A stretch of 64,000 nt of DNA from Micropruina sp. (GTDB lineage Bacteria; Actinomycetota; Actinomycetes; Propionibacteriales; Propionibacteriaceae), in assembly GCA_016716635.1 (NCBI GenBank), contig JADJVZ010000012.1:186001-250000 (forward strand). The letters run 5' to 3'. Positions 32,928 to 44,915 of this stretch are shown piece by piece. How positions within the stretch are numbered: the first letter of the stretch is position 1; the number at the start of each line of letters is the position of its first letter. The position numbers were made by a program, and so were the translations under genes. The notes under the pieces were generated by a model. That model saw only the letters and a program-made list of their open reading frames with translations, was not told the origin of the DNA and made no database searches.

Positions 32928-34414
32928 GCCAGCCCGCCACCCACCTGGTCAAGCCCCCGGGCGGCGAGGTCGTGCCGCACCGGCGCGGACGGGCCTACGG
33001 AGCGTTTCCGGACGCGATGGCCCGGGGCACCCTCTCCCGCCAGCTGGTCCTGCGGACGACGTTACTCGTCGCCATCGTGGCCATCGTTCTCAGCGCCATC
33101 ACCTCTCTCGGGATCTACCAGATCCAAATGCAGCAGTTGGATCAGCGCCTGATCTCCTCCGCTGGACGCACGCAGCCCACCAGCACCGGACGCGGCGACC
33201 CCTTCGGTTTCGGTGGCATCGGCGTGAGGATCTACTCCAAGGGAACCACCGGCGCCTACGAGACCGCCGGTACCGGCGACCTCAGTGACGAAGCCCTCGC
33301 CCAGCTTGCTGCCCTGCCTGACATCACCGCCCCCGCGACCGTCCACATCAAGGATTTGGGCGCCTACCGGGTGGTGGTTCATACCGATAGCAACTCGGGT
33401 GTGAAGGTGACCAGCGTGTTCGGGCTGCCCCTCACCGAGGTCGTCAACACCATGACCCGCCAGTTGATCATGGCGGCGCTGCTCACGCTGGCTTCAATCC
33501 TGCTCGCCTTCTTCGCGGTGCGGAGCGTGGTCGTCCGGTCGCTGCGGCCGTTGAACCGCCTCGCGGCAACCGCACAGGCAGTGTCGAACCTTGAGCTCGA
33601 TCGCGGCGAGGTGACCGTCCCGCGCGTCGCCGCCGAGGACGCCAATCCAACCTCCGAGGTCGGACGGGTCGGCCAAGCCTTCAACCACATGCTCGACAAC
33701 GTCGAGGGAGCGCTCGCGGTGCGGCAGCAGTCGGAGACGAAGCTGCGGCAGTTCGTCGCGGACGCCTCGCACGAGTTGCGGAACCCGCTGGCGTCGATCC
33801 GCGGCTACTCCGAACTCACCCGCCGGTCCCGCGACGAGTTGCCCGAGCCGACCCAGCACGCGCTGAGCCGCATCGAGAGCGAATCCGACCGCATGTCGAC
33901 CCTGGTGGAAGACCTGTTGCTGTTGGCCCGTTTGGACTCCGGCCCGAACCTGGACATCACCCGGACGGACCTCACCGAGATCATCGTCAACGCCGTGAGC
34001 GACGCCCAGGTGGCCGGACGCGACCACCTCTGGCGGCTTTCGCTACCGGACGAGCCCGTGGAGGCCATGGCCGACAGCCACCGCCTGCACCAGGTGGTCG
34101 TCAACCTGTTGGCCAACGCCCGCACCCACACCCCCGCTGGCACCGAGGTGACCACCTCCTTGTCTCGCGAAGGTCAATGGGCCGTGGTGTCGATCCACGA
34201 CAACGGGCCGGGCATTGCGCCGGAAGTTCTGCCGACCGTCTTCGAACGCTTCACCCGCGCCGAAGCCTCGCGCTACCGGAAGTCCGGGGAGAAGTCGACC
34301 GGTCTCGGCCTGGCGATCGTCCAGGCGGTGGTGGGTGCCCACGGCGGCATGGCGTCCGTCGCGAGCGTCCCAGGCGACACCACGTTCACCGTCCGGATTC
34401 CGCTGGCCGACTGA
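32924..34414 (+). CDS. sensor histidine kinase
   Basis: The protein has 496 residues. A cytoplasmic lead of 40 residues precedes transmembrane helix 1 (about 42-64). A periplasmic-side domain of about 115 residues follows, then helix 2 (about 180-200), HAMP, the H-box FVADASHELRNPLASIRG with His283, and the ATPase domain (NLLANARTHTPAG, HDNGPGIAPE, STGLGLAIV). The arrangement matches TrcS/PrrB-like EnvZ-type kinases. It is the cognate of the preceding regulator. Confidence 0.92.
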   Translation: MSQPATHLVKPPGGEVVPHRRGRAYGAFPDAMARGTLSRQLVLRTTLLVAIVAIVLSAITSLGIYQIQMQQLDQRLISSAGRTQPTSTGRGDPFGFGGIGVRIYSKGTTGAYETAGTGDLSDEALAQLAALPDITAPATVHIKDLGAYRVVVHTDSNSGVKVTSVFGLPLTEVVNTMTRQLIMAALLTLASILLAFFAVRSVVVRSLRPLNRLAATAQAVSNLELDRGEVTVPRVAAEDANPTSEVGRVGQAFNHMLDNVEGALAVRQQSETKLRQFVADASHELRNPLASIRGYSELTRRSRDELPEPTQHALSRIESESDRMSTLVEDLLLLARLDSGPNLDITRTDLTEIIVNAVSDAQVAGRDHLWRLSLPDEPVEAMADSHRLHQVVVNLLANARTHTPAGTEVTTSLSREGQWAVVSIHDNGPGIAPEVLPTVFERFTRAEASRYRKSGEKSTGLGLAIVQAVVGAHGGMASVASVPGDTTFTVRIPLAD

Positions 34415-34432
34415 CGCATCTCCACCACGACG

Positions 34433-34472
34433 ACCGGAGGCCTCCCAAGATCATTCCTGGGAGGCCTCCGGT
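34433..34472. terminator. bidirectional hairpin between convergent genes
   Basis: ACCGGAGGCCTCCCA pairs perfectly with its complement across a 10-base loop. It follows the kinase stop and precedes the convergent stop at 34495. No T-run, so efficiency is uncertain. Confidence 0.7.
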
Positions 34473-34494
34473 GTGTGGGGGAGGCGGTGTACGG

Positions 34495-35172
34495 CTACTT
34501 CGTCGGCTGCGGGCTGGCCGGAACCATCACCACGCACTGCTCGTCGGCCGGAATCCCCTGGGGACCGCCGCCTGGCAGGTCACCGCACGCGATCGGGCTG
34601 GGGCTTTGGTTGGGGGTCTCTGTGGGCACAACGGGCTGATCCGCCGGCTCTGGCACGCACGGAGCAACAGGCCCCTGAACGATGCCGCTGCCCAACGCCC
34701 ACACCCCGGGCTCCGGCCACGAGGTCTCAATCACCAAGGTCTCCCCGGGCAGCAACATCTGGGCAGGAAGAATCAAAGCTTGCCCCTGCTCACTCATCGT
34801 CGCTCCCATGGTCACGTGCCTGAGGGGCGCTGGGGTGCCCCGATTGTCTTGGCATTGGGTGCCGGGAGCGTTGAACGTCACGTCCGCATTGATGCCGTGA
34901 GCCTTGAGATCGGCGGCCAAAGCTGCGGCACCTTCGAGCCGATGGACGGTGACAGTGATGGACCCGTCAGCGTTGGGGGTCAACGCATACGCCGGTGATG
35001 CATGCGTCAACGAGCTGAAGGCCACCGCGCCGGTTGCCGTCACGACCGCGGCGGCGGCAGCCGCCCACCGGACCCAGGTTGAGCGCCGATGCCGGGCCCC
35101 GTCGGCCACGACGCCCTTCAGTTCGTCGAGGAGTCGGGATTCGAAGACGTCGAGTTCGTCGGTGGTGTTCAT
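34495..35172 (-). CDS. membrane-anchored protein paired with ECF sigma factor (anti-sigma-like)
   Basis: The protein has 225 residues. A charged cytoplasmic N-terminus of about 33 residues (TDELDVFESRLLDELKGVV) precedes one membrane helix (34-55), and the remainder is extracytoplasmic, with cysteines and a Pro-rich tail (PADQPVVPTETPNQSPSP). This topology, and the 8-base gap to an ECF sigma gene upstream, suggest an anti-sigma factor, but the cytoplasmic part is short and lacks the HxxxCxxC zinc motif. No named family is recognised. AGGAG precedes the ATG. Confidence 0.6.
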   Translation of the reverse strand: MNTTDELDVFESRLLDELKGVVADGARHRRSTWVRWAAAAAAVVTATGAVAFSSLTHASPAYALTPNADGSITVTVHRLEGAAALAADLKAHGINADVTFNAPGTQCQDNRGTPAPLRHVTMGATMSEQGQALILPAQMLLPGETLVIETSWPEPGVWALGSGIVQGPVAPCVPEPADQPVVPTETPNQSPSPIACGDLPGGGPQGIPADEQCVVMVPASPQPTK

Positions 35173-35180
35173 GAGATCTC

Positions 35181-35735
35181 CTATGGGATGAGTTGGTCTG
35201 CGGCCATGGCTGCGGTGAGCCGCCGCCGGGCCCGGTGGAGCCGGACCCGCGCGGTGCCAGGCTCGATGTTCAGGTGGGCGGCGACGTCGTCGGGCTCAAG
35301 GCCGTCCAACGCGACGAGTTCGAGAAGTTCACGATCCGCGTCCGGTATGTCGGCCATGGCGGCGAAGACCCGTCGGGCGTCGGATTCGGCATCGAGGCGT
35401 TCCTCAATGCGGAGCAAGGCGTCCTCGTCCAGCAAGGCTCGTCCCCGGATCCGGGAGGCCAGCTTCAGTTGACGGGCTCGGGTCCGTCCACGCTCGGACA
35501 CCACATTGCGGGCGATACCGAACACCCACGCCAGCGTGCTACCCCGCTCCTGGCGGTAGGTGCTGGCACGTTCAATGACAGCCACGAACACGTCCGCGGT
35601 GAGATCGGCGGCCACCTGCGGATCATCAACGCGGCGGGCGATGAACCGTTGCACCTCGCCGACGTGGGCCCGATAGAAGGCCTCGAAGGCTTCCGGGTCC
35701 CGGGCCAGTTGGCGAGGATTGGGGAGGTCGTTCAT
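35181..35735 (-). CDS. ECF-family RNA polymerase sigma factor
   Basis: The protein has 184 residues. Region 2 reads [20 protein letters not shown], then [20 protein letters not shown] and [14 protein letters not shown]; region 4 reads [20 protein letters not shown] and [14 protein letters not shown]. The start at ATG 35735 is preceded by GAAGAG; the upstream extension is unrelated. The next gene downstream on this strand encodes a membrane protein that may restrain it. The regulon is unknown. Confidence 0.9.
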   Translation of the reverse strand: MNDLPNPRQLARDPEAFEAFYRAHVGEVQRFIARRVDDPQVAADLTADVFVAVIERASTYRQERGSTLAWVFGIARNVVSERGRTRARQLKLASRIRGRALLDEDALLRIEERLDAESDARRVFAAMADIPDADRELLELVALDGLEPDDVAAHLNIEPGTARVRLHRARRRLTAAMAADQLIP

Positions 35736-35820
35736 GCATGCTCTTCGCTTGGGCCCTACGCCTGTTACACACGGTTGTGGTGACGGTAGTTTGGCAGTTG
35801 CGCTACGAAGGGACACCCAC

Positions 35821-36501
35821 ATGCAGATTGCTCGAAAGTCGCTCGCGGCCATGATCGACCACACGTTGTTGTCACCCGCCGCAACCCGGGGCGATGTGCG
35901 CGCCCTCGTCGGCGTCGCCTCCGAGCTGGAGACCTACTCCGTGTGCGTCTCGCCGACGTTTGTCCGGGCGGCTGTGGCGGCTATCGCCGAACTGCCCGGC
36001 CACCGTCCACTCGTGGCCACTGTGTGCGGGTTCCCCTCGGGCAAGCACACCCCCGAAATCAAGGCCGCCGAGGCCGCTCAGAGCGTCGCCGAAGGTGCCG
36101 ATGAGGTCGACATGGTCATCGACATTGGCGTGCTCAAAGCCGGCGATGTGGCCGGTACTCAGGCCGAGATTGCGGCCGTCCGCGCTGCCGCGCCCGCCCC
36201 GACTGTCGTCAAGGTCATCATCGAGGCGGCCGCCCTCACCGACGACGAGATTGTGGCCGCGTGCCGCGCGTCCGAGGCGGCTGGCGCCGACTTCGTCAAG
36301 ACCTCGACCGGTTTCCACCCGTCGGGTGGGGCGAGCGTCCACGCGGTGGAGCTCATGGCCAAGACTGTGGGCGGCCGCCTCGGCGTCAAGGCCTCCGGCG
36401 GCATCCGCAGCTACGACGAGGCCGCCGCCATGGTCGAAGCGGGCGCAACCCGCCTCGGACTGTCGGCATCCCAGGCGGTTTTGGACGGCGCCGCGCAGTA
36501 G
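35821..36501 (+). CDS. deoC: deoxyribose-phosphate aldolase
   Basis: The protein has 226 residues and the TIM-barrel class I aldolase pattern: [67 protein letters not shown], the Schiff-base lysine in [15 protein letters not shown], and [14 protein letters not shown]. It cleaves 2-deoxyribose 5-phosphate to glyceraldehyde 3-phosphate and acetaldehyde in deoxynucleoside catabolism. No other deo gene is adjacent. Confidence 0.95.
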   Translation: MQIARKSLAAMIDHTLLSPAATRGDVRALVGVASELETYSVCVSPTFVRAAVAAIAELPGHRPLVATVCGFPSGKHTPEIKAAEAAQSVAEGADEVDMVIDIGVLKAGDVAGTQAEIAAVRAAAPAPTVVKVIIEAAALTDDEIVAACRASEAAGADFVKTSTGFHPSGGASVHAVELMAKTVGGRLGVKASGGIRSYDEAAAMVEAGATRLGLSASQAVLDGAAQ

Positions 36502-36569
36502 CGGCCCCGTCCGTCCGCTCTGAACGGACAAATAGCAAGTTCCGGCGCCGACCGGTGCAGAATCAGCGC

Positions 36570-38426
36570 GTGGAACTCGCTGTCTTCATCGTTGCTCTCG
36601 TGGCTGTCGTCTTGGCCGTGGCCACCCTCGCGCGTCGCTTTGGTACCTCGGCCCCGCTGCTGCTCACCGTCGTGGGCATCATCGTGGGCTATCTGCCGGG
36701 CATGCCGCTGATCGAGGTTGACCGCGAAATCGTCATGCTCGGTCTGCTGCCCCCCTTGCTTTACTCGGCGGCCATTCGCACGTCGCTGATCGACCTGAAG
36801 GCGACGATCCGCGGCATCGGTTTGTTATCGGTGGGCCTGGTGATCTTCACCGCCGTCGGCGTCGGGATCGCGGTCTGGGCGCTGCTCGGGGTCCCCCTAC
36901 CCCTGGCCATTGCCTTCGGTGGCGTCGTGGCCCCGCCGGACGCGGTGGCGGCCACCGCGGTCGCGAAGCGCATCGGTTTGCCGCGCCAACTGGTGACCCT
37001 CCTCGAAGCCGAGTCGCTGTTCAACGACGCCACGGCGTTGGTGATCGTCCGCATGGGGCTCGTGGCGCTCGGCGCCTCGGTGACGGTGTGGGACGTCAGC
37101 AGCCAGTTCCTGTGGGCCGCGGGCGGCGGGATCGCGATCGGTATTGCGGCCGCGTACCTGATCGGCCTGGTCCGCCGCCGGATCACCCATACGGTCACCG
37201 ACACGGCCCTGTCGTTCCTGTGCCCCTGGCTGGCGTACCTGCCGGCCGAGGAGGTGCACGCATCGGGCGTCCTCTCGGTCGTGACCGCGGGAGTGCTCCT
37301 GGGGCACAAATCGATGTACTTCCAGACGGCTCAATCGCGGATCGCGGAACGGGTCAACTGGGCGACGATCCAGTTCGTCCTCGAGAACGCGGTGTTCCTG
37401 ATCATCGGCTTGCAGGCCCACGCGATCGTCCAAGGGGTGGCCGACATCGGCTGGGCGCGCGTCGGTTACATCAGCGTCCTCGTGCTGCTCGTCGTGATCC
37501 TGCTGCGGCCGCTGTGGATCTTCACCACCATGCTGGTGTGGCGCTCGAAACAGTGGCCCTGGTCGACGACGGCCAAGGTGGCGGCCATCACGTCCTGGGC
37601 GGGGATGCGCGGGGTCGTCACCATCGCCGCCGCCTTCACCCTGCCCACGGACGCCCCCGAACGAGACCTGCTGGTGCTCCTCGCGCTTGTCGTGACCGCC
37701 GGGACGCTCCTCATCCAGGGGTACTCGCTGCCCTGGCTGGCCCGGGCCCTCGACCTGCGAGGCGAGGATCCGCGTGAGGACGCACTGCAGGTGGCCACGG
37801 TGCTGGAGCGAAGCCTCGGGGCTGGCGAAGCGCGCCTCGACGCGTTGGTGGATTCCGAGACGCCTGCGTCGGTGGTGGCGTCGTTGCATGAGGCTTCCAA
37901 GAGGCGGCGGGATGCGGCGTGGGAACGCCTCGGCACCGAAGCCGACATCGAGAGCGATAGCGACGCCTACGTGCGACTGCGCAAAGAAATGATCGTGGCC
38001 GAGCGGGCCAAGATTCTGTCGATCCGCGACAACGGGCAGGCCTCCAGTGACGTCCTCGACAAGGTGTTCGGAGTCATGGATATCGAGGAGTCGATGCTTA
38101 CCGGGTTCGCCGAACGCACCCCCCTGGGCGGCGACGAGACCCTCCGGGCGCCCGAGCACACCCGAGGCGAGTGTCCGCATCTGGACGACGCCCCGAACTG
38201 CCCTCCGCCCCCGATCACGCCCGAAGGGTGTGAGGAATGCCTCGCCGAGGGCCTCCAGTGGGTGAACCTGCGGATCTGCCTCACGTGTGGACACGTGGGG
38301 TGTTGCGACTCAAGCCCCGGCCAGCACGCCGCCGGGCACTTCCGCAGCACTGACCACCCGGTGATGCGCAGCTTCGAGCCCGGCGAAGAATGGCGCTGGT
38401 GCTACGTGGATTCCCTGCTCGGCTAG
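36570..38426 (+). CDS. CPA1-type Na+/H+ antiporter with C-terminal UBP-type zinc finger
   Basis: The protein has 618 residues. Residues 1-405 form about twelve membrane helices of the NhaP/CPA1 family, with LAIAFGGVVAPPDAVAATAV and the ion-site ESLFNDATALV. A helical linker follows (about 420-530). The last 80 residues are a zf-UBP module: CPHLDDAPNCPPPP, CEECLAEG, ICLTCGHVGCC, HAAGHFRSTDHPVM, EEWRWCYVD. In eukaryotes this zinc finger binds the ubiquitin C-terminus; in actinobacteria its role is unknown. The start is GTG 36570, with GTG 36558 an alternative; neither has a strong ribosome site. Confidence 0.87.
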   Translation: MELAVFIVALVAVVLAVATLARRFGTSAPLLLTVVGIIVGYLPGMPLIEVDREIVMLGLLPPLLYSAAIRTSLIDLKATIRGIGLLSVGLVIFTAVGVGIAVWALLGVPLPLAIAFGGVVAPPDAVAATAVAKRIGLPRQLVTLLEAESLFNDATALVIVRMGLVALGASVTVWDVSSQFLWAAGGGIAIGIAAAYLIGLVRRRITHTVTDTALSFLCPWLAYLPAEEVHASGVLSVVTAGVLLGHKSMYFQTAQSRIAERVNWATIQFVLENAVFLIIGLQAHAIVQGVADIGWARVGYISVLVLLVVILLRPLWIFTTMLVWRSKQWPWSTTAKVAAITSWAGMRGVVTIAAAFTLPTDAPERDLLVLLALVVTAGTLLIQGYSLPWLARALDLRGEDPREDALQVATVLERSLGAGEARLDALVDSETPASVVASLHEASKRRRDAAWERLGTEADIESDSDAYVRLRKEMIVAERAKILSIRDNGQASSDVLDKVFGVMDIEESMLTGFAERTPLGGDETLRAPEHTRGECPHLDDAPNCPPPPITPEGCEECLAEGLQWVNLRICLTCGHVGCCDSSPGQHAAGHFRSTDHPVMRSFEPGEEWRWCYVDSLLG

Positions 38427-38446
38427 GGGCGACGGCACAGCGACGG

Positions 38447-39334
38447 CTAGCCCCCGAGGTTGTGCGCCTTGAGCCAGGTCGCCGCTGCCTCCGCGGGCGA
38501 CGTGCCGCCCGCCACGGACTTCCGCAGGGCGACAAAGTCGTCTTGGGTGAGGGCGGTCTGGACGGCGTTCAGCGCAGCCATCGCGGACGCACTGTGGGCC
38601 ACGGCATCGCCCACCAGCACGGTTTCGGGGTCGCGGATGCCCACGCCACGAGAGTCGGTGAGGATCGTGAACTCAAGCGTTTGCGGATCGGTACGCCGGA
38701 ACTGGGCGACCGTCGCGGCCCCGCTTCGAAGGGCGTTGGCCCGGTCGCTGGGCGACTCGACGGTCTGTGTCGAGGAGAACGCGAGGTGGTAGACCCCCGT
38801 CAGCGACGGGATCCCATCCGGCAGATCCGCCAAGCCGGGACCTGCGACCAGCACCGAAGTTGGCAGCTTCGCGATGTCGGCGATGTCGGCTACGCCACCC
38901 TTGGCCGTGGCCGCGGTCACGCAATAGACCACGTCGTCGCTGACCCCCGACGCTTGGAGGACGTTCGCCTTGCCTTTGACCCGCTCCCCCAACAGCTGGA
39001 CGAATTGGGCGGGCGACTCAGCCCCGGCCGAGGGGCTCAGGGCCAGAAGCAGGCGTCCAGCGAACACGGGCAGGGCGCTGACCGTGCCGTCCTCTACCTG
39101 CAGCAACGACACCGCGTCCGGTCCGGGGACCGTTTGGACGCTCGCCTGGGCGCCCTTCGCCCGCAAGGCCCCGACGTAAACCTGTGCGAGCAAGTCGCGG
39201 GCCGGGGTGCCGTCGGTGCCGATCACCAGGGGCTTCGCGGTGACGGTGGGTGAAGGGGTGGATCCGCTTGAACGCTGGGTAGCGCAGCCGGCTATCAGCA
39301 CGGCCGCGATCATCAACGTAGCTAGCTTGCGCAT
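38447..39334 (-). CDS. OpuAC-like glycine betaine/osmoprotectant-binding lipoprotein
   Basis: The protein has 295 residues. The signal peptide ends in the lipobox LIAGC. The mature part resembles the OpuAC/ProX substrate-binding fold (PLVIGTDGTPARDLLAQVYV...LRAKG, then YHLAFSSTQTVESP), with weak conservation, so the ligand is uncertain. AGGAGG precedes the ATG. No permease or ATPase is adjacent; the partner genes must lie elsewhere, or the protein has another role. Confidence 0.65.
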   Translation of the reverse strand: MRKLATLMIAAVLIAGCATQRSSGSTPSPTVTAKPLVIGTDGTPARDLLAQVYVGALRAKGAQASVQTVPGPDAVSLLQVEDGTVSALPVFAGRLLLALSPSAGAESPAQFVQLLGERVKGKANVLQASGVSDDVVYCVTAATAKGGVADIADIAKLPTSVLVAGPGLADLPDGIPSLTGVYHLAFSSTQTVESPSDRANALRSGAATVAQFRRTDPQTLEFTILTDSRGVGIRDPETVLVGDAVAHSASAMAALNAVQTALTQDDFVALRKSVAGGTSPAEAAATWLKAHNLGG

Positions 39335-39421
39335 GAAACCTCCTGGACGCCTTCCTCCATCCTCGCCCCGCCGGAGCGAAAGCCCTGGGATTTGGCGGCG
39401 CGTGGCCCCACGTCGGACGAA

Positions 39422-40663
39422 CTAGACCGCGCCCTCACCGGCCAGGGTGGGATCAGCCTTCGCGAGGGCGTCACGGCCCTCCGGGGTGCGCAGCCAGCCC
39501 CGGACGGAGATCGCCCACTGCACGCACATGGCGAGGAAGAGGACGGCCGCGAGGATGACACCGGCGGGATGCAGCAGCGGCAGTACCAAAGCGAGGGAGG
39601 CGACAGCGAGGCCGGTCCAGACGGCGGGCCCCAACATTTCCTGCAGAGCAACCCGATCGCGCAACAGCGAGCCGATGGCGATGACCGTCAGTTCGGCCAA
39701 CGCGACGAAGAAGGCGAACGCCCAGTTGGCGGCATCGTCCACCGCGATCGCGCCCTCGATCAGCGCCACCGTGACCGCGCCGACGCCCGCGATCGCCATG
39801 GTCAAGGGCAACTGGAGCAAGTTGTACGCGAACCGCGCTCGGACGGTGGCCCGGGGGGGACGCTCGGACAGCATGTCGAAGTAGGTCCACCAGAGCGCCA
39901 TCCCGACGGCCAGACCGGCGAAGCCTGGAAAGAAGACCGTGGAGGTCAGCTCGGCCACCGCGCCGAGGCCCGCCACCACGCCCGCGACAACCTCGCCCAA
40001 CACGATGATCACGAACAAGGCGAAGCGCTCCAACATCGATTCCGTGGCCATGGGCCCGCCCGCCTCGGGACCCTCCTGGGAGGTGAACGCCCCCAGGGCC
40101 ATGCTGGCCACGAAGATCACCACCGTCGCACCCCAGATCCACATCCGGACGTCCGCAGGCACGAACAGGGAGGCCGTCACCCCGACCACGATGACGGACA
40201 TCATCATCGTGTAGCTGCGGGTGATAGGTCCGTAAACCGGGTCGTCCCACTCCAGCCGCATCACGACCACCCACTGCCAGACCAGAATCAGCAGGAAGAA
40301 CAGGTAGGCCAACCCGAACGCAAAGCCGCCTTCACCGTCGGCGGTCGGTGCGAACACGGCCATCACCGCGATGGCGAACATCTGCAGGAACGTCAAGGCC
40401 CGGGTGCGCATGTCTTGGCGGCCGTGGGCGTCGTGCAGGATCGTCCCGTTGTGCCACCCGACCCACAGCAAGCCGAACAAGATCGCGAAGTTGAGCACCG
40501 ATGAAGCCGTGACGTGGGAGTGCATGACGGTCGCGACCCGCGCGATCAGCACCACGTAGATGAGGTCGTAGAACAGTTCCAGGAAGCTCACCCGGCGCTC
40601 AGGGACGACGTCGCGATGGGTGCGCGGAGGCTGCCAGAAGAATCGCCTAAGGCCAGCGTCCAT
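39422..40663 (-). CDS. low temperature requirement protein A (LtrA) family membrane protein
   Basis: The protein has 413 residues and about ten or eleven membrane helices. The N-terminal VSFLELFYDLIYVVLIARVA is the LtrA hallmark, and ERFALFVIIVLGEVVAGVV recurs mid-protein. The family was named from a Listeria cold-growth mutant, and its molecular function is unknown. AGGAG lies 8 bases before the ATG. Confidence 0.85.
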   Translation of the reverse strand: MDAGLRRFFWQPPRTHRDVVPERRVSFLELFYDLIYVVLIARVATVMHSHVTASSVLNFAILFGLLWVGWHNGTILHDAHGRQDMRTRALTFLQMFAIAVMAVFAPTADGEGGFAFGLAYLFFLLILVWQWVVVMRLEWDDPVYGPITRSYTMMMSVIVVGVTASLFVPADVRMWIWGATVVIFVASMALGAFTSQEGPEAGGPMATESMLERFALFVIIVLGEVVAGVVAGLGAVAELTSTVFFPGFAGLAVGMALWWTYFDMLSERPPRATVRARFAYNLLQLPLTMAIAGVGAVTVALIEGAIAVDDAANWAFAFFVALAELTVIAIGSLLRDRVALQEMLGPAVWTGLAVASLALVLPLLHPAGVILAAVLFLAMCVQWAISVRGWLRTPEGRDALAKADPTLAGEGAV

Positions 40664-40701
40664 TGGGGTTCGCTCCTGTCGTGGGAATTCGGTGGAACAG
40701 A

Positions 40702-40736
40702 CCGATGGCCCGACCCCAAAGGAGCCGGGCCATCGG
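40702..40736 (-). terminator. hairpin after pyruvate phosphate dikinase
   Basis: CCGATGGCCCG pairs perfectly with its complement over a 13-base loop, 19 bases past the ppdK stop. There is no T-run. Confidence 0.6.
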
Positions 40737-40754
40737 GCAACGGAGTCTAACCCG

Positions 40755-43385
<2,631 letters not shown>

Positions 43386-43475
43386 CTTTAGTGAGTCTCC
43401 TTCGACTGCTCCCCTGGACGCGGCATAGCACCCACCTCGAACACCTACGTCTGAGGGCCAACGCCGTCGGAGCTT

Positions 43476-43489
43476 GTCCGGCGCCGGAC
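43476..43489. promoter_or_regulatory. 14-bp palindrome in the ppdK/GH1 divergent region
   Basis: GTCCGGCGCCGGAC is a perfect dyad lying 90 bases upstream of ppdK and 144 bases upstream of the GH1 gene. It is a candidate operator. The same gap has TTGACG at 43582 followed after 16-17 bases by a weak CAACGAT, a possible GH1 promoter. Confidence 0.4.
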
Positions 43490-43632
43490 ATCTAGCCCTG
43501 TCAGGCTACCGCTTGGCGGGGGCCCGCGGAGGCGCGACCAAGGTGCGTCACCTACCGCGACAGCGGACCTCCCGGGACACCTTGACGCATGTGGATGCCA
43601 CCCCAACGATGGGTAGCGGAGGAGGAGATCAG

Positions 43633-44913
43633 ATGGTGGGCTCATTCGGCCTGGGGGCGTTGGAACTGGGGGTCGCCACGGCGGCCACCCAAATCGAGGG
43701 CGGAAACGCCGACACCAACTGGCACGCCTGGGCGCGGACGCCGGGCCACATCGTCGACGGGTCCTCGCCGAGCCGGGCCGCCGATCACTGGAACCGGGTG
43801 GCCGACGACACCGCCCTCCTGGCCCGGATGGGCATCAAGCACTACCGGATGGGCCTCGAATGGGCCCGGGTCGAACCCCGTCCCGGAGAGTTCGATGAGG
43901 AGGCGATCGCCCACTACGTCGAAGAACTCCGGGGGCTGCAGGCGGCAGGCATTCGTCCGTTGGTGACCCTGCATCACTTCAACAACCCGATGTGGTTCGA
44001 GGAGCTGGGCGGCTTCGCCTCTCCGAAGGCCGTCGCGATCTTCACGCGGTACGCCGAGCGCATGGTCACCGCGCTCCGTGATCTGGTCTCAGAGTGGATC
44101 ACCATCAACGAACCCAACATCTACGCCACCCACGCCTACCTCTTCGGCACGTGGCCGCCGGGCAAGAGATCCGTTCGCACCCTCCTCAAGGTATTTACGA
44201 ACCTCGCGGTAGCGCATATCCGGGCGTACGAGCTGATCCACGAACTCCAGCCCGAGGCGAAGGTGGGAGTCGCTAACCACCTGCGCGTGTTTGAGCCTTT
44301 GAGATCCTGGAATCCACTGCACAAAGCCTCGGCCTGGGGGATGGCCTACCTGTTCCAAGACGCCATCACCCGCGCGATGAGCGTCGGGCGATTCCTTGCC
44401 CCCTTCACTCAACCCAAGGGCCTGAAGCCCGGCCAGTACTACGACTTCCAGGGCATCAACTACTACAGCCGCTCGACCGTCCGCAGCTTCGCGGACGGAA
44501 CCGCCAAGCGCGTCCCCATCAACGACCTCGGCTGGGAGATCTACCCCCAAGGAATCGTTGACGTCGCCACCGCCATCAACGCCCGCTATCCGGGGCCCAT
44601 CTACATCACCGAGAACGGCACTGCGGACACCACCGACGCCTTTCGCAGCCGCTTCCTCTACGAACATCTCCAGGCCCTCGTGCGCTCCGAGCTGCCGGTC
44701 GTCCGCTACTACCACTGGTGCTTCACCGATAACTGGGAGTGGCTGGAGGGCGAGTCGGCCCGTTTCGGGCTGGTGCACCTGGACTACGAAACCCAGACCC
44801 GCCAGGTCAAAGCCTCGGGGCGTTTCTACTCCGACATGATCGCGAACAACGGCGTGACCTCACGGGCCTACGACACCTACGTGGCCAGCAGTGAGTATCG
44901 GACGAACGCCTGA
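43633..44913 (+). CDS. glycoside hydrolase family 1 (beta-glucosidase-like)
   Basis: The protein has 426 residues, with ATG 43633 after GGAGGAG. The N-terminus GVATAATQIEGG is the GH1 substrate-binding entry, WITINEPNIYA holds the acid/base glutamate, INYYSRSTVR the conserved Tyr, and YITENGT the nucleophile. It lacks a signal peptide, so it acts on sugars brought into the cell. A GPH-type symporter is encoded 1.1 kb downstream on the same strand, suggesting beta-glycoside uptake and hydrolysis. Sugar specificity cannot be set from sequence. Confidence 0.92.
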   Translation: MVGSFGLGALELGVATAATQIEGGNADTNWHAWARTPGHIVDGSSPSRAADHWNRVADDTALLARMGIKHYRMGLEWARVEPRPGEFDEEAIAHYVEELRGLQAAGIRPLVTLHHFNNPMWFEELGGFASPKAVAIFTRYAERMVTALRDLVSEWITINEPNIYATHAYLFGTWPPGKRSVRTLLKVFTNLAVAHIRAYELIHELQPEAKVGVANHLRVFEPLRSWNPLHKASAWGMAYLFQDAITRAMSVGRFLAPFTQPKGLKPGQYYDFQGINYYSRSTVRSFADGTAKRVPINDLGWEIYPQGIVDVATAINARYPGPIYITENGTADTTDAFRSRFLYEHLQALVRSELPVVRYYHWCFTDNWEWLEGESARFGLVHLDYETQTRQVKASGRFYSDMIANNGVTSRAYDTYVASSEYRTNA

Positions 44914-44915
44914 CG

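Noticed and set aside
36261..36569. An N-terminal extension of ~103 residues on the Na+/H+ antiporter
   Set aside because: The extension lies in another frame of deoC and is Arg/Gly-rich without family similarity; the first membrane helix begins right at GTG 36570.
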